64,000 nucleotides of DNA, from the NCBI GenBank assembly GCA_014529385.2, contig CM043966.1:36866739-36930738 (forward strand), in the 5' to 3' direction. The stretch's first letter is position 1; every line of letters begins with the position of its first letter. The notes under the pieces were generated by a model. It had not been told where the DNA came from, ran no database searches, and was given only the letters and a program-made list of their open reading frames with translations. Below, piece after piece: positions 21,035-32,448 of this stretch. The translations under genes were made by a program, and so were the position numbers. This DNA comes from Adiantum capillus-veneris. Taxonomy: Eukaryota > Streptophyta > Polypodiopsida > Polypodiales > Pteridaceae.

Positions 21035-23120
21035 TTATGTGAGCTTACTTTGGTCCCAAGAATGCTGCTCAACGTAGTGGAAAATTTTATCTAGTGATTT
21101 CCACACGTTCGCCTTGTGATTTTGGATTGCCCCATCACCAGCATTGTCTTTGACCATTTTATGCAACTGTTTCCATTTGTTGAACAGGTTTCTCCTTTCT
21201 TCTCTATCTGAATCTTTGAGGCTAAACCCAAGAAACCTTCTGGCCTTCATGCCGCCTATCGATGCTTTCCTAGGTACCTTGTAATGACTTTGAGATATCT
21301 TAGGGTCTTCTTCGATTTTGACATTGCCTCCATGCAAACCAATGTCTGAGAGCACTCCCTCTAATGCTTTGAACACTCTTTTCGACTCACTCTCGGGCTT
21401 TTATGTCCATGCAAAACATATGTACAAATGAACCACCTTTTCAATTATTCGACAGAGTGCATGAAGTGTACAGATGTGAACTCTACTCAAAGGAATATCA
21501 AGCACTGGCGTAAAAGTTTTATTTTGAAGATGTCTATTGGGAGCTCTATTCCATTGCACACTCTCAAGAGATTGTACATCAGCCATGCAATATAAGCATG
21601 AATTTTCCACAACTGCTCCGTGTGTTATGTTGTACATATACTTAAGAGTCTTTAAGTCACCTGCCATGTGCCATTCCAGTGTATAGTCACCAAATCCTTC
21701 CACTGAAAGAACGACTCCATTTCTTTGTTCACTGATGATAGAAGGAATTTGGATTTGACTAAAAACCCAATCGAAGATTTCAAAAAAATTCTTATCAACC
21801 TGCAGTGAAAAACGAAAACACAAAATCAACAACCAAATAATCAATATTTTTGTTATTATAGAGTGAACGAAGTATACCTGAAATGATCCTAGAGTTAGAA
21901 TGTTGTTTTCGAATTGCACGTTGAAGTATCGTGGATCCGCTTTCGTTAATGGATCCAGAGCTCTGTTCATGAGGGTAATGGTGACTCTCTCCAGCCAGCT
22001 TCTTGTTCTTCAGGACCTCGCACTCATCGAGCTTCAAAACAAACTTGAGAACCCCACCGCACTCCTCTCGACTGATGTCAAAAAAGTGAACTGCATACCT
22101 TTGCAATGCTTCAAGATCAACGAAGAGGTTGTTGTGCTCGTTAAAATCTACCTCTCTGTCGCCCTTGCCTAAGAACATTGCTTCAATATCGAATGGTGAC
22201 CCAAGTTTCTCAAACACCTCATTGTTTACGTGCCGGCGAGCAGCCTTTACATGTGATGGCTTTGGCAGCAATAATCCTCTCTGTAGTTTATTTTGAGACT
22301 TTTTAGCTAATGCTTTGAAGAGTGCCATGTATCCCATCTACGAGATGCCACTTTCATCAAGTATTGCTTGTACTTCCATTGGTTTCAACTGATTCTCATT
22401 CATGAAGGAGGTAAGGAGCGTCCCTTTCAACTTATGAAATTTTTTCTGAGTTATCATCTCTTCAACTACTTCTTTTGAAACTAAACGATTGTAATGCACT
22501 CCGACATTGAAGCTTGCACCGTTTGAGTTTGGATGCAGTAAAGACTTGCCAAAAAAGCACCATGCGTTATGATCATGTATAGGAAATTGTATCTATTTTT
22601 TAGTGAAGCACATTTAAGACACAAAAGCAAAGACAAACTTCGAGTTACCTTAAAGCTCGTATTCATTTTTTCAGGTCACCACTACCAATCTTTATGTTCT
22701 CAATGTTGCACAGATCTCGTTTTCTTTTCCGACTACCAAGCACGGTGTCTTTCTTTCGCAAACTTGTGATCTTCTTCTCAAAGCTTTGGATTGTCTCTTT
22801 GTTTGATGAAATCTTTTGAGAGCATGCTTCATTAAGTTTCTTCAGCTACATGTTCTCCATCGCTAGGAAGTTTCTTTGCCTTTCCGCATTCAATCCTCTC
22901 ATTTTCAAATGTTCGGTGTATTCCAATAGCCCATCCTTGCCATCGCCTGTGAAATGTAAGAGGTTATTGATATTAGCAAAGGGAGGTGGCGTATTTTTCA
23001 TAGGATCCTTTGGATAAATAGACCCATCGGTCCACAAATCCAAATGATGTTCTTTGTTTGTCCTTCTAAGTTCTTTCTCCCGTTGAGATAAGAAAGACTC
23101 CTTCCTACGTGAGTCTGCAA
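21035..23120 (-). pseudogene. Three-exon gene of unknown family, possibly transposase-like
   Basis: Exon 1 (about 23120-22649) encodes a charged coiled-coil region (SFLSQREKELRR) followed by a basic stretch. The proposed intron 22648-22593 and the clear intron 21877-21800 (GTATAC...CTGCAG) separate exons 2 and 3. Exon 2 contains CGGVLKFVLKLDECEVL. Exon 3 contains EWHMAGDLKTLKYMY, a C-x2-C pair and VHICTLHALCRIIEK, then a lysine-rich C-terminus ending near 21035. Stops lie at about 22850, 22340 and 21400, plus one in exon 1. A 4-bp duplication (CTGGCTGG, about 21995) causes a frameshift. The domain layout recalls DNA-transposon proteins of non-seed plants, but I cannot name the superfamily. 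Confidence 0.5.
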
Positions 23121-23820
23121 CGGTGCGTACTCTTGTAATACATCAACATGATGATGATGTGTGTTCTTTCTTTGGGTAAGTGTTAAAGATGAAGGGGCTA
23201 AGGATCGCAAGTTCAAATTGGTGTTTCATCATAAAAAAAAGTGTTCTCCATTCTTGGAGTTGATCGAGAAAAAGACACACTCAAAACTCATGAAATATCT
23301 CAGGTTTTAGGAGGGAAGACCATATTCTCAAGTTTAGAGTTGATAGAGTTCGTGTGGCTTATGTTTCTGGAGGGAACACTTGTAAGTTAGCATTTCAAAT
23401 CATTAGTCATACGGTTAGTTGGATTCCTGACAAGAGAACGAAAGATAAAAATGATAAAGACGGCGGCTACCTACCAAAGAATGTCATGTTGGCTTTTTGT
23501 TGACGCAAAAAAATATCATATAAAATGCACAATTTAACATTTTCATTTTCTCTCTCTAAACCGACATAGCACTTCTTACAGCGCTCAAAAATGAGTCCAA
23601 CTTTCTCCTAATGCTTGTAGACATAAACGCTACAACGTATGGTGCTAGTGCCATAATTAGATTATTGGAAAGAGCTTTCTGGGTGCAAGAACCAACCACA
23701 CTAGCTTGTGAAGAGGATCTTAAAAAGAGAATGTAGCTCTCAAGAAATAAAACAAAGAGTTGCGAGCCTTGGTGGTTGCACTTAAAGCAAAGCTCAATTG
23801 TAGGCAGTCAAAATTGTTAA
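23120..23820. other. No gene seen
   Basis: Short frames without motifs. The DUF4419-like code begins near 23822. Confidence 0.5.
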
Positions 23821-23821
23821 G

Positions 23822-24650
23822 GCTTACCGCTCTCACCACAATCTTGTTATCCTTCCCGACTACATATGGCTCGCCATGCCTGTTCAGTTCGGCTTCGATT
23901 TCAACGCCAGTGCAGAGGCCTCCGTTCCCTTTTTGTCGCCCATGAAGGCAAGGAGGAGCTCAAGGTCTATCAGGCCGCGTCGCTTCAGACAGTAGACTAT
24001 GTGCGTCTTGCACTTGACATGTTCTCGCAACTATGCGCTAACATCAATGATCTCACTTTCTGTGATTGGGTCCTTCCTTACTTCTCCTCCACCACCACCT
24101 ATAATGACACGTTGTCGTCAGCGTTGCCCTCATGGCAACCATGAAAAAGTATTTTGACTATAAGTTTCATCTATGTTGTGGAATTCCGCAAGTCATGCTG
24201 GCAGGTATGGTGCAAGACTGGGAAGAGATCGATGCACAAACAGGCTTAAGACAGGGGGTTATGGCAAGGTCTTTTCGAAGTGGGCCTCCATGCTCAAGAA
24301 GATTACCGAGGCAATTTGTGTAGGAACGCCATCGACAACAAGTTTTGGTCTTAAATATACCATTACACTTCAGGCAGATCCGGACCAAAGTATCTAAGTG
24401 GATGGTTGTCACCATTCCCAGATCTTGATTGTCAATTGATAGTGAGCCGCAGGTATTGGATTATTTTCCTGTCATCGACATGGCCAACCTACCTCCAGGG
24501 TACATAACTGTGGATCTCAATGTGGATGACGATGGGAAAGAGCATAAGACCCTTGCTGGCCACATGGGCTACGACATCATCTAGGAAGGGGAGGGGATCG
24601 CTCTGAAGCTTGCTTGGGCAATTGTACTCAAGGCTGAAAAGTAGTAGTAA
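23822..24650 (+). pseudogene. DUF4419-domain protein pseudogene
   Basis: Family landmarks appear in order in three frames. First AYRSHHNLVILPD and IWLAMPVQFGF (about 23825-23910). After a shift near 23930, VAHEGKEELKVYQ and a helical part to about 24140. Then DYKFHLCCGIPQVMLAG, VQDWEEID and, after another shift, KFW...GPKYLSGWLSPF. Last comes DMANLPPGYITVDLNV, ending at stops near 24585 and 24645. The order and spacing fit DUF4419, a domain of unknown function known from fungi and early-diverging plants. At least two frameshifts and a TAG at about 24580 make it a pseudogene. No introns are needed to explain the breaks. Confidence 0.8.
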
Positions 24651-24659
24651 TGATCATAT

Positions 24660-25290
24660 AGCTTGCCATGTGTTGGTATAATGTAAATCTCACAAGTAAA
24701 GGTCACTTGGACTAGTGCATAAAGAGTTGGAACATTGTACATGGCCTTTTTTTTTTTACCATAAGCATGCTTTTGAACTAAGTAGGAGACAAATTCAGAC
24801 ATCGGCCGAGTCCAAGGGGCGCAAGGATTGACTCTTTACATTCATACAGAATTAGGGGAAATGATAGGGATGATATACAAGCTGCCACCATGTTATGATC
24901 ATAATTACATAGCAAAACGCCCCTAGCCATGGGGTGACCCTCTCCCTATCTGTGGGTCCTTGTAATTTTTTATTTCCTTTTCATTAATTCAAAGTTCTAC
25001 TTCCTTCAAAAGAAAAACACCCCTAGCCTAGGGGACAAAATATCACAGCATAATCGCCCTAGGATGTTGTCTATTTTTGCTCCAGTGTATGGGCTTGCCC
25101 ATGATCACCTTACATCTTACTGAACTTCACTCTTGAGGACTTCGATTTCTTCCACCATGAATATACTTGGGAAGAGCAGCATTATTGACTATTCTGTCCT
25201 TTTCAAGTTCGCATATGTGCTACCATGTAGTATCATATACGTATGAAGTTTGGGAACCAAAGGGAATAGCTTCTTGCAGAGGATAGAAAT
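24660..25290. other. No gene seen
   Basis: AT-rich. The segment 24930-25010 (GGGTCCTTGTAATTTTTTAT, TTAATTCAAAG) resembles the 3' UTR-like end after the LINE tail at 17.1-17.2 kb. Confidence 0.4.
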
Positions 25291-25309
25291 CCTCTGTACA
25301 AATGAGATA

Positions 25310-25686
25310 AGAGTCACTAAAATACTCAAAAAAATGGTAATTCTGCAACTTGATTTTGCTACAACCTTTGACTCAATGCTGTGGGATTCTGTGGTTACCC
25401 TTCTTAAAATGCTGGCATTTGGCAATAGAATTGCTTCATGTATTCAACTGCTAGGGCAAGGGGATTTCTCTCAAATATCAATCAATGGCAGACTCTCTGA
25501 GGCTGTGCAGGTCTTTAGGTCAATGAGGCAGGGATGTCCATTGCTTTTTGCTGTTGCTACACATCCCTTGTTTTGCTTTCTTGCTGCTCAAGTCAGTGGG
25601 GGAAAATTAAAAGGCTTGCAGATTGGGACAGAACAAGTAGTTGCTTTGGGCTTTGCTGATGACACTTCAACATTTCTTCAAGGTTG
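25310..25686 (+). pseudogene. LINE reverse transcriptase fragment
   Basis: The open frame carries L1-type RT motifs in order: LQLDFATTFDS, INGRLSEAVQ, RSMRQGCPL, ATHPLFCFL and LGFADDTSTFL, the last containing the catalytic F-A-D-D. Upstream fingers and the endonuclease, and the downstream thumb, are missing. Truncated at both ends. Confidence 0.88.
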
Positions 25687-25777
25687 AATTTTTGACAACT
25701 CCCTTGCCCTTCAAATTACAAAGATTTTACATAATTTGGGCTCGTGAATTTCAATAGCCCTATTCAAACCAACCCCA

Positions 25778-25828
25778 ACACACACACACGTGCATGTGCC
25801 AGGTGAGTACCTTTGTATGGGAACTCGG

Positions 25829-25872
<44 letters not shown>

Positions 25873-25910
25873 GAGTATGTGTGTGTGTGTGCACGCACGT
25901 ATGCCAGTGT
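25778..25910. repeat. Compound (AC)n-(GA)n-(GT)n microsatellite
   Basis: A short CA run at about 25780, a GA run of about 22 units at 25833-25876 with one interruption, then a GT run to about 25893. Confidence 0.93.
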
Positions 25911-26344
25911 GTCCATCTGGCAATGTAAAGGTGAAGATAGATCCTGTGAGTATGCGCGCACGCACAAGTTTGTGTGTGCATGTATGGACACAAGCAGCTG
26001 AAACATTTTGTTACTTTACAAGCTCCTTGCAAGGAACATGTTTATGCTAATGTTCTGATAAACCAAAACAGTCAACAGTCATACTCAAAATACAATCATC
26101 ACAAAGCACAAAAGCGTAAAGAGAGGCAGATAGCATGGAAATCAAAGAATTCTTTCATTCAAAACAATGAAAGCTCAGACCCAGCTTGCTTATGTTCAAT
26201 GAAGAGCTGAAGGGCTCAAGCACGAACTTCCCATTACAAAGTTTCTACAGTAAGCAACAAAGCGGCATGCTTTCAGAGGTCTTCAATGCATACCGACAAG
26301 CATCACAAACTCCGGTGCAAGATAACAAGATCTCTTCACAACAC

Positions 26345-26560
26345 CTTGCTAAGCTGCCGTCTTCTTGGGACTTCCCTTTCTTGTAAATGGAACTTTTTGT
26401 TGTGGCCTCTTCTCTCTCGGCGATGTAATACTGCCATTCTGTGATGAAGCTGCCCCTCCTATACCCAAGTCTGAAGGAGCACCAACCCATGATTTCCTTG
26501 ATTGTGTTGTGTTTGGCATGGTAGAGCCATAAGCATTGTTAGACCCCCTTCTATCCTGCT
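26345..26560 (-). CDS. Possible C-terminal exon of a plant gene, unassigned
   Basis: On the minus strand an uninterrupted frame reads GSNNAYGSTMPNTTQSRKSW, then an S/G-rich stretch and SPREKRPQQK...TRKGSPKK before TAG near 26364. The basic, serine-rich, disordered C-terminus and clean termination look like a real last exon. Upstream exons were not found, and a CT microsatellite lies 20 bp upstream. No family is recognised. Confidence 0.3.
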
Positions 26561-26573
26561 ATTCAAGCCAGTA

Positions 26574-26578
<5 letters not shown>

Positions 26579-26639
<61 letters not shown>
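26579..26639. repeat. (CT)n microsatellite
   Basis: About 30 perfect CT units. Confidence 0.95.
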
Positions 26640-26641
<2 letters not shown>

Positions 26642-28655
26642 GATAACTACATACAAACCAAATAAAAACTAATACTATATCTTGGTTTTTAACATCTTGA
26701 GTCTCCTAACATAGACAATTCTATCAACTACAAGAGTTGCAAAATTCTCCTTATATTGTGCCATGAGCTCAGAAAGAGAAATGTCATCTCTATCCAAGCT
26801 AATCAAGGGAAGTACAAACAGCGGGGAATCATCACGTGACAGTGGTACTGCTTCTAAAAGAGAAGTAACAACTGAAAATATACCTTCAGAAGGTCAGAAT
26901 AGTCTGAACTTAGGAATTACAAGTATTGAACTCTAAACTAACAAAAAATAGACATCAAAAAGACTTAATCCTAAAAATCACACTTCACACGACAACTTCT
27001 AAAGACTAAGGCAAGCTAATTACTAGAATCGAATCCTACTAAGAACCTACATAGAAGAGGCAAAACATAACCAAAGTAGTACAAAGTTCAGAACTTGACA
27101 ACAAGAGACCTTAAATTCGTTGCTTGTCCAAACAAGAAAAATAAGATTAACACCTTTATCATGCATAGCCTCTACAATAGCTATGACATTCCTACTCACG
27201 TCGTCAGTGCCCAAGAGTAGGTGCAGATTTGTATAGAGTTCATTCATGATTTGAACTTACTCTACAAAACCAACGAATTGAGTTTCTATCACTCTTCGGA
27301 GGTGATGGGCAAACTCGGCCATGATAAAGGCTAGCATTTGTGGAGCAAAAATACAATAAGCACTAAAGATCTAAACAACAAATTAGTGTGTTAGTAAGCT
27401 AAACAATAAGTGGGCTTTTAAGCTCCCCTCTTTTATCAAATTTACTACTAATTGTCTTTAACATTTCAAACGACGAAACACTCAAAATAAACTTACTACG
27501 ATGCAAAAATGAACAAACATTTTTCATGATTCTTTTGAATGAGTATCCTTTCTCAACAAGTAAAGAAATAGGATGGCACGACTGAACAATAAAAGCACAT
27601 ATACCAAAACAAACTCAATAAAATCCTAGTTGAGAACAAATGACACCATATTTAGCAAAAAGAGAGATGTTTGAAGAAATGTGAGGAATATGTAAAAAGA
27701 TAGAATTTGGCAAGAAAAGCAACAATTGGTGCCCATAGGGCTACCAAGTGTTCACTTGAAAAGAGAGTCACTAATAGCTATATATAAATTATCCAAAAAG
27801 AAACCTAGCCAAGATATGATTTCAATGTCATCCACAATCTTGGTGTCTCTTTCTCCCTTTGTCTATGTCTACATTCTTATTTTTCAACCATAGCCCGTCA
27901 AAGTGCAAGGCTGACTTTTATACCTACCCTTCTCAAACTTGTAAGCGAATAGAAATAAGAGATTTGACTCTGAATTTAAGATCCTCCAAATCAAATTTGC
28001 ATATAGCATTGTAAAGTCAAAAGTTTGGAGACGTAAAGGAGATTATTTCTCGTGTATACTTCTTGCAAAGTTCAAAAAATTTATAACAAGGATTACATCA
28101 AGTGAATCATTTAAAATCCAACTTGAGTCAGTAGGTACATTTTACTTTCTTTATAAGAGTTTTTCAAAGTTCATTTACGCTAGGCAAAATGGCTTTGAAA
28201 CAATAACTAAGCCATTTGGAAATCTCTCTTAGAGAGGTGTCACAAGAAGCAGCTATTTTTGTGGAACTTCCAAACGGTATACAAAAATCGTAATTTAAGA
28301 TGGCACTTGAAATCAAAAGACTTACAAAAGTCTTAATATTTCAAGATAGCCTCTGGCATCAACAGATCACAACAGTTGTAAATTGGGGAGTTTACTTCAC
28401 CTAACAAGCATTCTAAATAGAACTTTTTGCAAGTAGTAACAAAGTTACTAGAGCACTTATCCACGAAAGAGATTACAAAATCACAATGAAATTTCCTAAG
28501 AGCATGACGGTCAAAAGAAGATAAGCTATTCCTTGTGAAAGAACATCTGACAAGTTGGAATTCCACCTATTGTACATGACCATCTACATCTTTTTTTCCT
28601 TGCCTCTCTTCTTCTTCTTGCGTTTTTTGCATTGATTCTTTCTCTTCCAGAGGTA
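26640..28655. other. AT-rich stretch with weak minus-strand frames
   Basis: Minus-strand frames at about 26870-26680 (LFVLPLISLDRDDISLSELM), 27290-27050 (MNELYTNLHLLLGTDDVSRN) and 28566-28333 have protein-like composition, but no motif and no consistent splice pattern. They may belong to one decayed element. No gene is supported. Confidence 0.35.
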
Positions 28656-28658
28656 TAT

Positions 28659-29241
28659 GAGTTGCAGGGTACTGTGAAGCCTTTTGTCTCTCTTGAATAT
28701 CTGTCTTTTGACTCTAACCTTGGAGCACAGACCAATGAGAGCATCTAGCTGTCATATGTCTTGCTCCACCACAAACAAAGCTGTGTCCCGGTAGTTCAAT
28801 TAAGAAAACCTTATGCCCCATTCCTCCATGAACACTTGGGAGAGAGATGAAGCAGGTGGTGGATCCTTAAAAAAAGAGGGTGAAGGATAACTATTAGGGT
28901 AGGGGCTTAGACACACCACCCTTCCCAATCTTCGGCAAACATGGCAAATACTAGAAAGGGAAGGTGCATCCAAGGAGTACTAGAATGGACCAATCTATCC
29001 ATGCTGAAGCCATGTGACTGAAACCAAGATGTCATCTGCCCATACCAACATGTTGTGTCCCCTTGTAGCGCTAGCTGTCGGGATGACTCAAGGGCTAGCC
29101 GAGCATATCTGTCTTTGGGGAGGTCCCATAAATCATGCATGAAGGAAACTGATCTAGTAAGGGCCTCAACTACGAGAGGGGGGGCTGCTAGCTCAGCTCG
29201 AATAATCTCATGTGGCACTGAGGCCTTAGCCCAAATCATCC
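28659..29241. repeat. Tandem duplication, copy 1 (583-bp period)
   Basis: Begins GAGTTGCAGGGTACTG and ends AATCATCC. It carries the last part of the minus-strand LINE ORF (about 29239-28907) and the LINE 3' flank. It is nearly identical to copy 2, so the duplication is young. Confidence 0.95.
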
Positions 29242-29829
29242 GAGTTGCAGGGTACTGTGAAGCCTTTTCTCTCTCTTGAATATCTGTCTTTTGACTCTAA
29301 CCTTGGAGCACAGACCAATGAGAGCATCTAGCTGTCATATGTCTTGCTCCACCACAAACAAAGCTGTGTCCCAGTAGTTCAATTAAGAAAACCTTATGCC
29401 CCATTCCTCCATGAACACTTGGGAGAGAGATGAAGCAGGTGGTGGATCCTTTGAAAAAAGAGGGTGAAGGATAACTAACTATTAGGGTAGGGGCTTAGAC
29501 ACACCACCCTTCCCAATCTTTGGCAGACATGGCAAATACTAGAAAGGGAAGGTGCATCCAAGGAGTACTAGAATGGACCAATCTATCCATGCTGAAGCCA
29601 TGTGACTGAAACCAAGATGTCATCTGCCCATACCAACATGTTGTGTCCCCTTGTAGCGCTAGCTGTCGGGATGACTCAAGGGCTAGCCGAGCATATCTGT
29701 CTTTGGGGAGGTCCCATAAATCATGCATGAAGGAAACTGATCTAGTAAGGGCCTCAACTACGAGAGGGGGGGCTGCTAGCTCAGCTCGAATAATCTCATG
29801 TGGCATTGAGGCCTTAGCCCGAATCATCC
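29242..29829. repeat. Tandem duplication, copy 2
   Basis: Matches copy 1 with a handful of substitutions and two small insertions (ACTA at about 29475, and one base near 29450). Copy 2 is continuous with the rest of the LINE to its right. Confidence 0.95.
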
Positions 29830-31095
29830 GAGAGATCATAGAGACTAGAGGCATCTTCATCCATCAGTGCTACCAGATCTGCCCTGGTGGTCCGTTGAGG
29901 GTCCCCCAAATCTGAACCCCATAGAGCATAGTTGAAGCCACTAGAGTGTCAAAAAGCCACAACTTTGTTCGAGGTTCCTGAAACCGAACCTGCCAACACA
30001 TCTTCTCCAATCCTCCCAAGGCTGCATAAGCTCTCGTCAATCTAGTCTCTGCTGCTCTTCTCAATGAAAACGTCGGTCCACTGAAGACTACCTCAAGATA
30101 GGTGTATGCATCTGTATACTCCACCATCTCTTGGCCATACGTAAAAGTGAATGATGACCTCCCGACCCACTGTGGTGTGGTATTAAACACCATAACCTTG
30201 GTTTCCCCAGGTTAACAAACAATCGACTATCGTGGGCAAATTGGACAAAGCATCTAGATGACGCTGCATCCCCTCCGGGGAGTCGGAAATCAACACAATA
30301 TCATCAACATATAGCAATAGTGGTATCCATGTCCCTGCCAACTGTGCTCCTCTATCACCATCCCTCTCAATGTAGTCAGCAACCTCATCCACATACATGC
30401 CAAATAGTGTAGGAGATAGCAGGCAACCCTGTTTCACCCCAATAGTGGTGTGAATCAAATCAGAAATCCCTCTGGAGTGCGTACATGCCCCACTATTGAC
30501 TTGTATAGAGCAATGATCCCCCGGATCAACTCTTTGGGTACCCCCATCTCCTGCAATCTGCGCATCAATCCAGCTATGGGCACTATATCGAAGGCTTTGC
30601 AGAAGTCCACAAAGCAACAATAGAGCCGTCTCCCACGTGATCTCCTCTCCTCAATAATGGTTCTGAGTGTCAGAATATGATCAAGAGTAGAGAAACCTCT
30701 CCCGAAACCTGCATGTCCTGTTGCCCGTACACCCTCTCTCTCTGCCCAACTACTCAACTGCTACTCAAGGATGGATGCGTACAAACGTGCCAATGTGTGT
30801 CCAATCATGATAATGCGGTAGTTATCAAGCTCAGTGTGTGGGTATGCTTCTGCTATTGCATCATGTAGTGTCTCTGTCAATATATAAGTGAGCTCCCCTA
30901 AAGATCTCCCCAGATCCTCTATGCATAAGCGTCTGTAAATACCATCTATGTAGATAGAATCAGTCTCTGAAGTAAAAGTGTATCGGGTATGTGGAGGTGT
31001 CTGTGCCAGTCGAGTAGTGTTGAACTGGAATGAGACAGTAAACGTGAGGAGAGCATGATCTACTGCTACTCCATGAATAGGACTACCACACCTCC
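29495..31095 (-). pseudogene. LINE ORF2: endonuclease end, reverse transcriptase, C-terminal part
   Basis: Read leftward, the first part shows the DHALLTFTVSF end of an endonuclease domain. Then HTLARLYASILE and RT motifs follow: TGHAGFGRGFSTLDHILTL, YCCFVDFCKAFD, GVKQGCLLSPTLFG, and LLYVDDIVLIS with Y-V-D-D at the catalytic site. The thumb, YTYLEVVFSGP, and a tail with HEIIRAELAAPP and WYGQMTSWFQSHG complete it. Frameshifts at about 30460 and 30185 and a stop at about 30760 inactivate it. Its 5' part is separated by insertion of the element A LTR at 31096. The full LINE 5' end is outside the window. Confidence 0.9.
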
Positions 31096-32436
31096 CGTCA
31101 CAAACGGGAGCGCACACGAATAATCAACAAGCTGAAAAATAAATAATCTTTCAACTAAACAAAGTTGAGGGAGCAGTTCGACACGGTATTTGGGTTGGTC
31201 CCCCCCCTTAAAGAGAACCTTTATTAGGGAAAATCTTTTTACAAGCACAAGAACCGGACAAAAACCCCTCCGTTCTATTCACAGACTCCATGGTCGTTCC
31301 TTCCTGTGAGGGAAATCCGAGAGACGAGCTCTCAATCCTTTTTCCCTCTGTACTCAGAGTCGAGGCTCCGCAGACAATTTCCGAATCCCGTTCCCGGAAC
31401 TCCCAAGCATAGGCCAAGGCCTTCCCACTTTTCCTTCGCGATGAAGTACCTGCAAACGCACACAAACAGGGGACAATAATTTGTATGGCAAATCCACAAT
31501 TGATACCTGTCCTCTTTGCACGGAAAAACGACCTCCGTGCTCCGTAGTCTCGCAATCGCTTGCTTCTCCTTCCCGACAGAATCCCTTCCTAAGCTAGCAC
31601 TGGCACAATCTGTGTCCCAGAGAGGGGGCGAGTGTTGCTTTTATAACACCTTGGCCGTGGCAAGAATAGTCAGCCTCTCTACAGCATGGATAGCGAAGCC
31701 CATAGGGCGTTGGGAATAGCTGGAGGAGAGAGAAGCCTTGTGGCAGATTTACAGAGAGGAAAGAGAGTGAGCGCTGGCCTTTTTTTTTTGGCTGCCAGTA
31801 TAGAGATCGCTGGTCCTTTTTTTTATAAGCTTTTGCTTTATTTTTAATGGGCTGCCCACTTATTACGTGGGCAGCTGATCACTTTTTTTTTTTAAATGTG
31901 GACCTGGACAGAACGCCATAAAACTTGGTGAGCTGAAAATTTATGCTATGCACTCACATTCCAAGCGTCCTCGGGTGTAGTTCTCAGAGCGCAGATGCAA
32001 TGCAAACACAGATTCCTCGCAGGAAAGCGTCTACTTTTCCCGAAAAACACGTTAAAATATTCCACTTTTTAGGAAAAGCTTCTTCGAACCCATCTTTATT
32101 CTTGTGCTTGCGTCTTTACGCATATTCCTCTTTCCAGTTCGGATTTCCTACCAGATCAATGGAATACTCCCTTTCTCATGCTCTCGTCACCCATCACGTG
32201 ACGCATCAGGAATATCCGTTTCCCGGTCTTTCCTTCCGAGCTAACGGTACAACCCCTTCGCGATGCTTAATGTCACCCATCATATGGCACATCAAAGTTG
32301 TCCGTTCCTGATGGCTTTTTAATAATTTCCGTAGATCTAAAGTTCCTAACCTTGTTCAAGTGCACACATTTAAATATCCTAATTTCAATAAAAAGAAATC
32401 ACTCAGAAAAATAAGAAAATAGTCCATTTAGCAACA
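31096..32436 (-). mobile_element. Element A 3' LTR
   Basis: On the minus strand it starts TGTTGC after a polypurine tract (CCAGAGGGA). It runs 1341 bp with TATAAAAG promoter-like and AATAAAGG poly(A)-like segments followed by a run of eight Gs, and ends TTTGTGACG, probably a mutated TGACA. A pair of A/T-rich runs at about 31780-31890 and a CGTCACAAACGGG left border are visible on the plus strand. Confidence 0.78.
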
Positions 32437-32448
32437 TCCCTCTGGCTT

